A stretch of 19,648 bases of DNA from Dysgonamonadaceae bacterium (GTDB taxonomy: Bacteria > Bacteroidota > Bacteroidia > Bacteroidales > Azobacteroidaceae). Where the stretch lies: NCBI GenBank assembly GCA_031276105.1, contig JAISNS010000344.1:1-19648 (forward strand). Reading direction: 5' to 3'. The position numbers and the translations under genes were made by a program. Below are positions 7,601 to 16,137 of the stretch, one piece after another. Positions within the stretch are counted from its first letter, which is position 1; each line of letters starts with the position of its first letter. A model generated the notes under the pieces. That model searched no databases and was not told where the DNA came from. It worked only from the letters and a program-made list of their open reading frames with translations.

Positions 7601-8894
7601 TCAGACGCACGGCATTGCTCCGGTTATGGCTGTCGCCCTGAGCCGGATACAGGATTTGCACGGGATAATTGCTCAGGGAAATTTTGCTGACGCCGGCAAA
7701 TTCCGTACCGACCCATATTTCCCCCGATTTATCTTCCGTTACGCACAGCAGGTGATTGGTCGGCAAATCGCTATTATTCATGGTATAATGTTGGATTTGC
7801 CGGGTATTCGGATCCAACGAGAACAGACCGTTTCCATAAGTCGTAATCCAAATGATATCGCGCGAATCGTGATAAATTTCGTACCGTTCGGAATCGATGG
7901 TAGAAAGAATCGGGGGAGGAATCAAGTCGATTTTTTCAAAACGATGTTCGCCGGTATATCTCCAAATACTTCCCGAATGATTATACAGCCATTTATTTCC
8001 TTTATTATCGGTATAAAGTGTAGAATTTTTTACTTGCTGATTATTGAATAAAGGTTCCGAAGGAATAAACTGCATTTTCCGGGAATCGAAAAGAAGAATA
8101 TTTTCTTTGGTTGCCAACAAAATCAGTCCGTCGTTCAGCGAAGTTGTCATGTTTAAGGAAACCGCGCGCGAAAAATCGACAGACACGCCGAATTGTCCGG
8201 AATCGAACGAAACAATGTGACGGTCGTTAATAAAATACAGGACTTGCCGGTATTCGTGAACGGATGTAAACGATTCGGACGAAACCCGAACGGGCAAATC
8301 ATCTTTCAAGCGAAACAGGCCGCTATCCGTACCGATCCAAACTTGATGCCGGGCGTCTTCATAAACAAAGGAAACCGTTTGAGAACCCAATTCGGATTTG
8401 CCGAACTGCTTCGATTGCAATCCGTTGGCTGTATGCCGGACGCGGCAGCAACCGCCGTCTCTTCCCCACAGCCAAACATCGCCGTTGGAAAATACATGCA
8501 GGTGGGAAAAATTTTTCTGCCGGTTCTGCGGATCATAATCCACAAATCGTTCTAATCCGGGGTCGTAGCAACAATAAATATTCGATGTTGTGCGCACCCA
8601 TATATAACCGTTCCGGTCTTCTTTCAAGCTTCGCACCCGGTTGTCGGATATGGAAGCAAAATTTCCGGTTTGAGGGAGCATGACGATAAATTCTTTCCCG
8701 TTGTAGCGATTCAAGCCATTGGTTGTTCCCAACCAAAGAAAGCCTTTGCCGTCCTGCATAATGCACCGCACCGTGTTTTGCGACAAGCCGTCTTTATCGC
8801 TGAGCCATTCAAAACGGCAATTTGCCGCCACATCTATCGCATAAATAATAGAAAACCGAAACAGGAAAAAAGTTATCAGCAAGATGTTTTTCAT
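4635..8894 (-). CDS. Hybrid two-component system sensor/regulator (HTCS) of the PUL
   Basis: This 1419-residue one-protein signalling system has all expected domains in order. A signal anchor (1-20) is followed by about 14 Reg_prop blades (about 50-735; repeats such as GFLWLGT, GEIWVGT, GRIWLGT), enough for two seven-bladed propellers. Then come a Y_Y_Y domain (about 785-860), a membrane segment (about 866-890) and HisKA with H916 in ISHEFRTPLT. The ATPase domain has the N box NLLSNAMKH (1029-1037), DSGPGVP (1063-1069) and GGTGVGLHL (1088-1096). The receiver (1171-1290) has acidic residues 1177-1181, phospho-acceptor D1220 in ICDVMMPG and K1272 in TKPF. An AraC-type DNA-binding domain closes it (about 1320-1419). 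HTCS proteins bind an oligosaccharide in the periplasm and activate their adjacent PUL. Its gene is divergent from the GH105-FAS1-SusCD operon and shares the repeat array at 8947-9029. All catalytic residues are present, so it is probably functional. Confidence 0.96.
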   Translation of the reverse strand: MKNILLITFFLFRFSIIYAIDVAANCRFEWLSDKDGLSQNTVRCIMQDGKGFLWLGTTNGLNRYNGKEFIVMLPQTGNFASISDNRVRSLKEDRNGYIWVRTTSNIYCCYDPGLERFVDYDPQNRQKNFSHLHVFSNGDVWLWGRDGGCCRVRHTANGLQSKQFGKSELGSQTVSFVYEDARHQVWIGTDSGLFRLKDDLPVRVSSESFTSVHEYRQVLYFINDRHIVSFDSGQFGVSVDFSRAVSLNMTTSLNDGLILLATKENILLFDSRKMQFIPSEPLFNNQQVKNSTLYTDNKGNKWLYNHSGSIWRYTGEHRFEKIDLIPPPILSTIDSERYEIYHDSRDIIWITTYGNGLFSLDPNTRQIQHYTMNNSDLPTNHLLCVTEDKSGEIWVGTEFAGVSKISLSNYPVQILYPAQGDSHNRSNAVRLIYEDSQGRFWVGTRSGYLHLYDSYFRKIQSHKIAGGLPFCMKEDSQGNLWLGTRGNGVVVFPPSGEAPVRNYHLQESRQYAGSNNIFDILLDSKNRMWLATFGGGLFYADLNKPEVVFRHVDFQGSNHNQDMTRVIIEDRNGLIWVGTNEGVKVFDPDKLLRNSSRYISFRFDVNDDRTINNNEVKAIYEDRQGRIWLGTTGGGLNLLMMKEPLEHSLFKHYTSKDGLSNDVIQAIIEDDKGYIWVSTEGGSGISRFNLATERFENFSFSNSKQAGLFNEDACWKRKNGELMFGGYSGIFIFDPAKIKYDTYTPPVVITGLKINGEYVRPEENNSPLKESITISKTICLKHNQNSFNLEFAMLNFYLLNFNQYACYLEGYEKTWNPVTRYNVAAYRNVHPGTYLFKVKGCNSFGAWTENETVLEIVIEPPFWKSVWAYMIYIVLLLVAIYFSVRIVVKINRLHTEVEIERQLTDYKLRFFTNISHEFRTPLTIIRGSIENLISMENLPLAATKQIHQMAKSSSRLLRLIEQLLAFRKLQNKRLELKLERTEAVAFFYDIYQMFEELAKKKNISFRFESDCPQKETLLDKSIWDKIAYNLLSNAMKHTPDNGTIEMRLVFSEPDDRMVLSVSDSGPGVPKEKQNSLFVRFAQIDSISGGTGVGLHLTAELATVHKGKAEYAPSELGGACFSVSAPLSDDNYANEEIIETAASVQSGEMIDGTKLAEDLPESLPVNKKYLDYTILIIEDDDEVREFIYSQLNESFTMFLAKNGVEGLEKAIKEQPNLIICDVMMPGIDGFEVTRRLKEDFLTSHIPIILLTAHSSEEYQLEGIRAGSDAYITKPFSTKYLMLRIVKLIEQREKLQQKFAQSPGFPVFPIKLINKDKEILDKMHELIETNIENFDFSVEAFAKTMGMGRTLFYKKIKGITGYPPKEYLNIIRMKKAAELLATTSLNISEISYKVGIKDPFYFTKCFKAQFGKTPRNFRKNY

Positions 8895-8910
8895 AACAAT
8901 TAACTTTCTG

Positions 8911-8918
8911 CAAAAATA
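8911..8918 (-). promoter_or_regulatory. Possible -7 box of the HTCS gene
   Basis: On the minus strand TATTTTTG fits TAnnTTTG, ending 16 bp before the ATG at 8894, which would give a very short leader. No TTTG is present at -33. The nearest operator-like repeat starts 29 bp upstream, so the array could also affect HTCS expression. Confidence 0.3.
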
Positions 8919-8946
8919 GTTATTTTTTATTCGTTATATTCACTCA

Positions 8947-9029
8947 TGTACAAAATTCCATGTATAATGTACGGATTTCCATTTTTGCGTACAAATTTCC
9001 CGCTAAAATGTACAAATGTCTATTTTTAT
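8947..9029 (+). promoter_or_regulatory. Four phased direct repeats, candidate HTCS operator array
   Basis: Four copies of a core close to TGTACAAATTTCC occur in the same orientation: TGTACAAAATTCC (8947), TGTACGGATTTCC (8968), CGTACAAATTTCC (8988) and TGTACAAATGTCT (9009). Start-to-start distances are 21, 20 and 21 bp, two helical turns, which places all four on one face of the DNA. Between the cores the sequence is AT-rich. The last unit covers the region where the -33 box of the GH105 promoter should be and ends 15 bp before its -7 box, a typical activator position. AraC-type domains, such as the C-terminus of the divergent HTCS, commonly bind direct repeats of about this length. Binding by this HTCS is inference. 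Confidence 0.65.
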
Positions 9030-9044
9030 TTTTTGTAAAAACAA

Positions 9045-9052
9045 TACCTTTG
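9045..9052 (+). promoter_or_regulatory. -7 box of the GH105-FAS1-SusCD operon
   Basis: TACCTTTG matches TAnnTTTG exactly, 28 bp before the ATG at 9081. The -33 position (about 9022-9026) has only T-rich sequence, not TTTG, and is overlapped by the fourth operator repeat. This suggests an activator-dependent promoter. Confidence 0.6.
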
Positions 9053-9080
9053 TTCATTAAAAAAATACAATTTAATTATC

Positions 9081-10223
9081 ATGAAACACCCAATGAAAAA
9101 GCTGTTTATCCTGTTTGTTTTTTTTAGCGGAACATTTCAATCGCAGGCCGAAGAATTGCCCGACAGGGAAGATGTTCTTCAAACCATGATAAAAGTCAAT
9201 GATTATTTCATGCGGAAATACGCCGATTACAAACAACCGTCTTTTGTCGGGCGTCAACGTCCGAGCAATATATGGACAAGAAGCGTTTACTACGAAGGAT
9301 TGATGGCGCTCCACCAAATTTACCCGAAAGAAGAATATTATAATTATGCCTTGCAGTGGGCGGAATTTCATCAATGGAAATTGCGAAACGGTAATACGAC
9401 CCGCAATGCCGACGATCAGTGTTGCGGGCAAATCTACATTGATTTGTATAACCTGTCGCCCGAACCGGAAAAAATACGAAACATAAAAATTTGTATGGAT
9501 CATTTGCTTCATACGCCTCAAGTCGATGACTGGTCGTGGATCGACGCTATCCAAATGGGAATGCCCATTTTGGCCAAATTAGGAGGAATAACCGGCGATA
9601 ACCGGTACTTTGAAAAAATGTACCGAATGTATTCTTTCACCCGCAACGAGCAGGGAAAGACCGGTTTATTCAATCCGGAAGAAGGGCTTTGGTGGCGGGA
9701 TGCGGATTTTCTCCCTCCTTATAAAGAACCGAACGGGAAAAATTGTTACTGGTCGCGGGGCAACGGTTGGGTTTATGCCGCTTTGGCGAGGGTATTGGAT
9801 GTGATTCCAAACAATGAAGCGCACAGGGACGAATACCTGTCCGATTTTTTGCTCATGTCCGAAGCCTTAAAAAACTGCCGACGTGAAGATGGTTTTTGGA
9901 ATGTAAGTCTGCTGGATCCGGGGCATTTCGGTGGAAAAGAAACCACCGGCACTTCTCTGTTCGTTTACGGACTGGCCTGGGGTATCAACCGGCAACTGTT
10001 AGACCGCGAAACCTATTTGCCGGTATTGCTGAAATCTTGGTACGCTTTGAGACATGAAGCCGTTCATCCCAACGGTTTCCTTGGATGGGTACAGAGTACG
10101 GGGAAAGAACCGAAAGACGGACAGCCGGTGAAATACGACAAAGCGCCCGATTTCGAAGATTTTGGTACCGGATGTTTCTTGTTGGGCGCCGGAGAGGTAT
10201 ATAAATTAACTGTCGAACATTAA
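9081..10223 (+). CDS. GH105 unsaturated glycuronyl (rhamnogalacturonyl) hydrolase
   Basis: This 380-residue protein is the family's usual length plus a signal peptide (about 1-23, cleavage near SQA/EE; Met5 is an alternative start). It resembles YteR/YesR-type enzymes. The likely catalytic aspartate is D155 in WSWIDAIQMGMP, and NADDQCCGQ (109-117) corresponds to the other conserved acidic site (D111 or D112). WSRGNGWVYAALARVL (224-239), TTGTSLFVYGLAWGI (288-302) and FGTGCFLLGAGEVYKL (361-376) are family blocks. GH105 enzymes hydrate and release the 4,5-unsaturated uronic acid that polysaccharide lyases leave at oligosaccharide ends. A Sec signal without a lipobox suggests the periplasm. It is the first gene of the PUL operon, directly behind the operator array. 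Whether it prefers galacturonyl or glucuronyl ends cannot be told from the sequence; GH88 is the nearest alternative family. Confidence 0.93.
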   Translation: MKHPMKKLFILFVFFSGTFQSQAEELPDREDVLQTMIKVNDYFMRKYADYKQPSFVGRQRPSNIWTRSVYYEGLMALHQIYPKEEYYNYALQWAEFHQWKLRNGNTTRNADDQCCGQIYIDLYNLSPEPEKIRNIKICMDHLLHTPQVDDWSWIDAIQMGMPILAKLGGITGDNRYFEKMYRMYSFTRNEQGKTGLFNPEEGLWWRDADFLPPYKEPNGKNCYWSRGNGWVYAALARVLDVIPNNEAHRDEYLSDFLLMSEALKNCRREDGFWNVSLLDPGHFGGKETTGTSLFVYGLAWGINRQLLDRETYLPVLLKSWYALRHEAVHPNGFLGWVQSTGKEPKDGQPVKYDKAPDFEDFGTGCFLLGAGEVYKLTVEH

Positions 10224-10291
10224 TAATGATTTTATTATACTGCTGCATTATGACTTTTAATACTATTTATCATAAATAAAAATTATACGGA

Positions 10292-12787
10292 ATGAAAAAA
10301 ATTATCCAATCTTTTTTATGCACGTTATGTGTTTTTCTATTTGTTCAATGCAACGAAGATGTAGAACAATATTATGAAAGACCCGACCGGCTGGAAAAAC
10401 CCATTTACGAAGTATTGGCGCAAGACGGCAATTTTAGCCGCTACCTGCAATGCGTGGATAAAACCGAATATGCCCCAATCCTGAAAGGAGCCGGACTTTA
10501 TACGGTTTTTGCTCCTAACGACGAAGCTTTCGTCGCTTACCTCAAAGAGAAAGCCTATGCCTCCATAAACGACATTCCGGAAGAAGAACTCAACCGGTTA
10601 GTCGCCTATTCCATTGTTTACAGCAAATGGACAAGCGAGCGCCTCGGCGATTACCTCGCGGAAGACCTCAAACTCTACGTGCCCGGAGCTTTCAAACGGA
10701 AAACCAACTGCTACGCCCTACCCTACCAAGACCCCGAATTTGAGAATAAATGGGTGTTCAACCAAACAATACAAGGCGGTTACAGTTATATCATCTCAAA
10801 CTATCAGGTGCGTTTGTCTATGAACAATTACAAATACCTGCCGGTTTATACCTCCGCCTATTTCAATTCGTTCCCCGAAGCGCTGAAAGCTTCCGACTAC
10901 AATACGTTTTATCCGGAAGTCACTTTTACCGGAAAAAACGTTCAGGCCGGCGTCATCACAAGGGAAAACATCATCGCCGAAAACGGAATTATCCACGAAG
11001 TTTCTACCGTAAACGAACCGATAGAAAATATGGACGATATCCTGCGACAACCAGCCTGTTCCGGGTTCAAATCCTTGCTGGATTTCAAAGACGTTAACGG
11101 GAAAAACGTTTTCAAAATTTATACCGAACTTCCCGTCGAACTTCTGGAAATGTTCCGGAAAATGCGTCCCAAAGAAAGCATGGATAAAGTATATGCTAAA
11201 ATCTACAATTCGCTGGCCTTTTCTCCGCTGTTGGAAAATATTTATTCCGAAGCGATTGAAGATTACGCCTCCGAACAAACCGGAAATACGCTCTTTGTCC
11301 CTCTAAACAACGTATTGCAGGAATTTATACAAAACAAACTGCTGAAATACTACGAAAGTATCGACCGCTTACCGCAGGAAGTCGTTTCGACATTAATCAA
11401 TACGCACATGGCAACCGGGCTGGTTTGGCCGTCCCTCTATAAAAACAGCATGACCTCCACCGGAGAATATGTGAACGGGGAAGGCAACACCGGAAAAGCC
11501 TTTGATGAAGCCGGAATCGCCGATAAAAAAATGGCGAGCAACGGTTTTGTTTATCAAATTGATCACGTTATCAAAAGCAAATATTTTGAAACGGTTTATT
11601 CCGAAATATTCCTCAATCCGGCACATACATGGTTGAACCGGGCTTACGTCAATTTCTACAGCAACGGCCTGCGCGAAGACCTGATGAAAAGCATCCTCAG
11701 CGGCTATCCTTCCGAAAGATACACCCTCCTGAACTTCTCCGACGAACTGTTGAAAGCAGACGGTTTCACTTACAGTTCGGTTTCCAACTCCTTTTCCAAT
11801 TCGGAAATGCCAGGCGCTTCCGCCGACGATCGCCTCAAACGGCTGATGCGGATGCACATTTTCCCCGGACTGAAAAACAACGAAGTGGACTCCGAAATAC
11901 GCAACTTTACCACCTCGCCCATTTCCAACTACGAAGGTTGGGGATTTCTGGTCAATGCCTACGGCGACCTCGTTCGCTACAAAGACAACCAATTGCAGGC
12001 GGCGGGCAATATCGAAGACGGCACTTACGTCACGGTTACCCCATTAGACGAACCGTTCAACAACGGACTCATTTATAATGTAGATCGCTTACTCCAATAT
12101 TCCCCGCGGGAAACAACGGCCGCCGACGCCCGCTGGACGGAATTAACGCTCTGGCAATACCTTGACCGCGCAAGAACGGAAAATCGCAACGTCAGCCTGT
12201 TTGTCGATTACGTAGAAGCCTGCCTGAAAATCGCAGACAAGAACGACTTGGACGGAATCAAGCCGGAAAACTTTTATACGGTCTTAATGGTTAATAACAC
12301 AGCAATGAATCAGGCCATTAACCGGGGATACATCTCCACGCTGGCCACTATTACCGGAGGCGATCTGGACGCCCGCGCCAAGGCTACCAAGTTCTTAAAC
12401 GCTCATTTCCTGCAAGGTACCGTTCTCCCCGACGACGGATTGAATTACATCTATCCGGTCAACCCGATGTCGCCCAATCGCTTGCTGGCTTCCACCCTGC
12501 TGAAAATAACCGACGAAGCCTTGGGGCTGACCAATGCCGGCGCCCGTATCGAAGTGACAAAAACGGCAAACGGCTTAATGGAGTTCATGCCGCAACCCAT
12601 TACCCTGGGTTCAAAAATCTTAGTGAGCGGCGGATTCGGTACATCTTCCACCATGCGCGTCCAAAGGGGAAAAGTAACCGGCTCAACGATTCCGAATAAT
12701 TACAGAAGTAATCGCATTGCCTGCAAAGCTGTGCTTCACGAGGTAAACAACTTCTTTACGTTTACCTTAAATCACGATAATGAATGA
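10292..12787 (+). CDS. Lipoprotein with about four divergent FAS1 (fasciclin) domains
   Basis: This 831-residue protein has a lipoprotein signal ending at C20 (LFVQC/NED). FAS1 hallmarks recur. Domain 1 (about 36-245) has LYTVFAPNDEAFVAYL and ends NGIIHEVSTV. Domain 2 (about 250-430) has TLFVPLNNVLQEF and ends NGFVYQIDHVI. Domain 3 (about 435-605) ends NNGLIYNVDRLL. Domain 4 (about 615-820) has FYTVLMVNNTAMNQAI, KFLNAHFLQGTVL and ends ACKAVLHEV. The fourth is more confidently FAS1-like than the third, whose first half is poorly conserved. FAS1 domains mediate binding in cell-surface proteins; in PULs such lipoproteins are usually taken as accessory glycan-binding partners of SusC/SusD. The gene follows GH105 by 68 bp with no promoter consensus in between and precedes susC by 34 bp, so co-transcription is likely. 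Surface exposure and ligand are inference. Confidence 0.85.
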   Translation: MKKIIQSFLCTLCVFLFVQCNEDVEQYYERPDRLEKPIYEVLAQDGNFSRYLQCVDKTEYAPILKGAGLYTVFAPNDEAFVAYLKEKAYASINDIPEEELNRLVAYSIVYSKWTSERLGDYLAEDLKLYVPGAFKRKTNCYALPYQDPEFENKWVFNQTIQGGYSYIISNYQVRLSMNNYKYLPVYTSAYFNSFPEALKASDYNTFYPEVTFTGKNVQAGVITRENIIAENGIIHEVSTVNEPIENMDDILRQPACSGFKSLLDFKDVNGKNVFKIYTELPVELLEMFRKMRPKESMDKVYAKIYNSLAFSPLLENIYSEAIEDYASEQTGNTLFVPLNNVLQEFIQNKLLKYYESIDRLPQEVVSTLINTHMATGLVWPSLYKNSMTSTGEYVNGEGNTGKAFDEAGIADKKMASNGFVYQIDHVIKSKYFETVYSEIFLNPAHTWLNRAYVNFYSNGLREDLMKSILSGYPSERYTLLNFSDELLKADGFTYSSVSNSFSNSEMPGASADDRLKRLMRMHIFPGLKNNEVDSEIRNFTTSPISNYEGWGFLVNAYGDLVRYKDNQLQAAGNIEDGTYVTVTPLDEPFNNGLIYNVDRLLQYSPRETTAADARWTELTLWQYLDRARTENRNVSLFVDYVEACLKIADKNDLDGIKPENFYTVLMVNNTAMNQAINRGYISTLATITGGDLDARAKATKFLNAHFLQGTVLPDDGLNYIYPVNPMSPNRLLASTLLKITDEALGLTNAGARIEVTKTANGLMEFMPQPITLGSKILVSGGFGTSSTMRVQRGKVTGSTIPNNYRSNRIACKAVLHEVNNFFTFTLNHDNE

Positions 12788-12821
12788 AATATTTACCTTT
12801 TAGTTTTTAATCTTTTTACAC

Positions 12822-15800
12822 ATGAAACGACTTATCATACAAATATGTTTCCTATCCGGCCTGCTGCTGGCGCTGTCTTTCACTCACTTGTCGGCGCAGG
12901 AAAGAGCGCTCATCCGGGGAACGGTTATTTCCGCTCAGGACAAACTGCCGCTCATTCAAGCCACTATTGCCGAAGTAAATAAAGACAACCGGGTGGTATC
13001 GAGTACGGTAACCAACATCGACGGAAATTTCAGTTTACACGTCACCGATACAAAAAACCGACTGGAAATCAGCTATCTCGGCTATAAACGAAAAGTAATT
13101 CCCATCGGTTCCAATACGACCGTCAAAGTGACTTTGGAAGAAGACAACCAAATGTTGGGCGAAGTAACGATTACCGCTTCCCCGAAACGGACGGTGGGTA
13201 CCTTACCGATTGACCACCGCGACATATCCATGTCGATTGTTCACCTGGACGCCAGCGAGATAGCCGACTTGCACGCAGCTTCGGTCGATGAAATGATTCA
13301 AGGACGATTGGCCGGCGTCGATATCGTCGCCAACGCAGGCGACCCCGGTAGCGGAATGGCTATCCGTATTCGCGGGATTACTTCTTTCAGCGGAAACAAC
13401 CAACCGTTGATTGTGGTGGACGGTATTCCGCTGGAAACAAGCATCAGTTCCGATTTCGATTTCGGCACGGCTACCGAAGAAGAATTTTCTCAATTGCTGA
13501 ACATTGCGCCTTCCGACATCAAAGACATCACCGTATTGAAAGACGCCGCAGCTACCGCTATCTGGGGATCGAAAGCGGCTAACGGCGTTCTGCAAATCAC
13601 TACCCAGCGGGGAACAATTTCGCCGCCCAAAGTGTCTTTCCGGGCAACGACTTCCTATTATCCGACGCCCCCGCATATCCCCACCTTGAGCGGAAGCGAA
13701 TATTCTACCCTCATTCTGGAAGAACATCTGAACGGAGGAAGCATTTTGGATCCGTTGGTCTATCCGTATTTCGCCTACGACCCGAACAATCCCGAATTTT
13801 TTTACAACTATTCGCAGAATACGGATTGGGTGGACGCCGTATCGCAAGATGCTTCGGCGCAGGACTACTATTTATCCGTGCGCGGGGGAAGCCCGAAAGT
13901 GCGTTACGCTTTCTCGGCCGGTTATTACGACCAGGTGGGCAACACCATCGGTACCGGATTGCAACGCATCAATACCCGTTTGAATCTCGACTATTACGTT
14001 TCGGATCACCTGCGCTTCAGCGCGGATATTGCTTACACACATTCCAATATCCAAAAAAACTACGTGCCGGACAACGACAAGGAAAATGCCGACATCCGCT
14101 CCCATGCGTATATTAAAATGCCGAACCAGAGCATTTATTATATCAACGAATTCGGCATACAAACGCCTACGTATTTTACGCCGGTCAACAATCCGCAGGG
14201 AAGCTATCCGAAAGTATTCAACCCGGTGGCAATGGCCAGAGAAGGACGTTACGACATCCTCAGCGAAACGATTTTACCGAAATTATCCATCCAGTATCAA
14301 CCCAACCTGGTTTGGAGATATACGTTCGATATTTCGTTCCAAACGCTCAACGAAAAAAAGAATAAATTCCTGCCGCAATCGGCTACCGGACTTCCCTGGT
14401 CGAACCCGCAAACCAATCAGGCAACCGAGAGCGACGGCGAAGGTTTTACCATCCACACCTTTAATAAATTGTATTTCACGCCCGAATTTGCAGACGCAAA
14501 CATACACCGCTTTATCGGCGTAGCCGGAGTACACAGTTTCGAAAACAGCGGATATTCCTACACGGCGCTTTCGTCGAACTTGGCAAATCCCAAATTGCAG
14601 GATACTTCGATTGAATCGCGCGTATATCCCAACGGTAATGGAACTTCGCCCTCTTCCCGCGAACGGACAATCGAAACGTTCTTGAACCTGAACTATACCT
14701 TTTTGGATCGATATACGATTTTCGGCAACCTGAATTACAACGGCAGTTCCCGCTTCGGCAAAAATTACCGCTTCGGGCTGTTTCCGGCCCTTTCGGGACG
14801 ATACCGGATTTCAAGCGAACCTTTTCTGAAGAGAATCAAATGGTTGGACGACTTTTCGCTTCGCGCTTCTTACGGAATTGTAGGGAAAGCGCCGAGCAAA
14901 AATTACCTGTTCTATAATAATTACGCCACTTACGGCTGGTCGTACTTAGGCAATAACGCCACTTATCCGCAAAACCTCGAATTGAGTGAATTGCGTTGGG
15001 AAAAAAGTGTTCAGCAAAATTACGGAATCAATTTTGTCGCTCTGGATTATAAATTGAACCTCGAAGTCGATTATTTCGTCAAAACAACCGAAGATCAATT
15101 TACGGAAAAAGTAAAAATACCGACTTCTTCGGGATTTTCTACGATGAGTATGAACGACGGAACGCTGGAAAATCGCGGCTGGGAAATCAACCTGAATTAT
15201 ACCCCCATCCGTACCCGCGACCTGAATATCAACTTCGCTTTCAACTTGGCGCGTTACGAAAACGTAATCAAAGACGTGAACGAATACGCCGAACTGTACT
15301 CCGGCGATTGGAGTAAAAGCGGTTCGTACCTTTCCCGTATCCTCCTCAATCAGCCGATAGGCTCTTTCTACGGATATAAATACGACGGCGTTTACGTGAA
15401 CGCTACGCAGACCATTGCACAGGACAGAAACGGAAATCCGGTTTATACCGTAGATGAACAGGGAAAAGCGACGCCCGTGCTTATGCAATTCGGATATCCG
15501 ACTATTGCTTACGTTTTTCAGCCCGGCGACGCTCGCTATCAGGACTTAAACCACGACGGGAATATCAACTATCAGGACATCGTTTATCTCGGCGATTACA
15601 ATCCGTTGTTTTACGGAGGATTAACTCCATCTATCAAATACAAACAGTTTTCGTTGAATACGGTTTTCCATTTCCGCTACGGAAACGACATCATTAATAT
15701 GACACGCATGAAAATGGAAAGTATGTACAACTTCGACAATCAGAGTAAATCGGTATTGAAACGCTGGCGCCACGAATATGCGAATCCGGAAGACGCGCCC

Positions 15801-16112
15801 GCCGACCTCTTGCCGCGCGCCCTGTACGGTTCGGACAACTACAACTGGCTGGCTTCCGACCGGTTCATCGAAGACGGATCGTTTATCCGCTGGAAATCCG
15901 TTACGTTCAAATACAATTTCCAAAAAGAATGGTTGACCAAATACCACCTTTCGGAACTCTATATGTACTTGACGGTCAATAATCTTTATGTATGGACCAA
16001 TTACACGGGGCAAGACCCGGAAGTTTCTATCGGAGGCTCTACACCCGGACAGGACTATTCTTTTGCTCCCATTCCCCGGTCATACACTTTCGGGTTAAAT
16101 ATTACTTTCTGA
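12822..16112 (+). CDS. SusC-type TonB-dependent outer-membrane transporter
   Basis: This 1096-residue protein has a signal peptide (1-25, cleavage after HLSA). A CarboxypepD_reg-like beta-sandwich (about 29-117; RGTVISAQDKLPLIQATI, NIDGNFSL, LEISYLGYK) leads into a plug domain (about 135-265) with SusC blocks: VDEMIQGRLAGVDI, IRIRGITSF, QPLIVVDGIPL and ITVLKDAAATAIWGSKAANG. The 22-strand-type barrel fills the rest, with DLNHDGNINYQDIVYLGDYNP near the C-terminal third and a terminal aromatic strand ending GLNITF. SusC transporters import oligosaccharides through the outer membrane using TonB energy, with a SusD lid. The family EVVVTALG segment appears as EVTITASPKR (114-123). The susD gene follows by 25 bp. 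The specific glycan is unknown. Confidence 0.97.
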   Translation: MKRLIIQICFLSGLLLALSFTHLSAQERALIRGTVISAQDKLPLIQATIAEVNKDNRVVSSTVTNIDGNFSLHVTDTKNRLEISYLGYKRKVIPIGSNTTVKVTLEEDNQMLGEVTITASPKRTVGTLPIDHRDISMSIVHLDASEIADLHAASVDEMIQGRLAGVDIVANAGDPGSGMAIRIRGITSFSGNNQPLIVVDGIPLETSISSDFDFGTATEEEFSQLLNIAPSDIKDITVLKDAAATAIWGSKAANGVLQITTQRGTISPPKVSFRATTSYYPTPPHIPTLSGSEYSTLILEEHLNGGSILDPLVYPYFAYDPNNPEFFYNYSQNTDWVDAVSQDASAQDYYLSVRGGSPKVRYAFSAGYYDQVGNTIGTGLQRINTRLNLDYYVSDHLRFSADIAYTHSNIQKNYVPDNDKENADIRSHAYIKMPNQSIYYINEFGIQTPTYFTPVNNPQGSYPKVFNPVAMAREGRYDILSETILPKLSIQYQPNLVWRYTFDISFQTLNEKKNKFLPQSATGLPWSNPQTNQATESDGEGFTIHTFNKLYFTPEFADANIHRFIGVAGVHSFENSGYSYTALSSNLANPKLQDTSIESRVYPNGNGTSPSSRERTIETFLNLNYTFLDRYTIFGNLNYNGSSRFGKNYRFGLFPALSGRYRISSEPFLKRIKWLDDFSLRASYGIVGKAPSKNYLFYNNYATYGWSYLGNNATYPQNLELSELRWEKSVQQNYGINFVALDYKLNLEVDYFVKTTEDQFTEKVKIPTSSGFSTMSMNDGTLENRGWEINLNYTPIRTRDLNINFAFNLARYENVIKDVNEYAELYSGDWSKSGSYLSRILLNQPIGSFYGYKYDGVYVNATQTIAQDRNGNPVYTVDEQGKATPVLMQFGYPTIAYVFQPGDARYQDLNHDGNINYQDIVYLGDYNPLFYGGLTPSIKYKQFSLNTVFHFRYGNDIINMTRMKMESMYNFDNQSKSVLKRWRHEYANPEDAPADLLPRALYGSDNYNWLASDRFIEDGSFIRWKSVTFKYNFQKEWLTKYHLSELYMYLTVNNLYVWTNYTGQDPEVSIGGSTPGQDYSFAPIPRSYTFGLNITF

Positions 16113-16137
16113 TAAACAACAAAAAACAAACAATAAT

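Noticed and set aside
7365..8051. 228-codon open frame on the plus strand
   Set aside because: It is a shadow of the repeated propeller blades of the HTCS; no independent start signal or domain is seen.
8947..9029. Short direct repeats considered as a small CRISPR array
   Set aside because: The units are about 13 bp, degenerate, and separated by only 7-8 bp of AT-rich sequence. No spacers of normal length or cas genes are present. The location next to a promoter fits an operator.
10224..10291. AT-rich 68-bp gap considered as a separate promoter for the FAS1-SusCD genes
   Set aside because: No TAnnTTTG box and no copy of the TGTAC repeat is present; co-transcription with GH105 is simpler.
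11393..11992. 199-codon open frame on the minus strand
   Set aside because: It lies inside the four-FAS1 lipoprotein gene, which has a continuous frame and recognisable domains on the plus strand.
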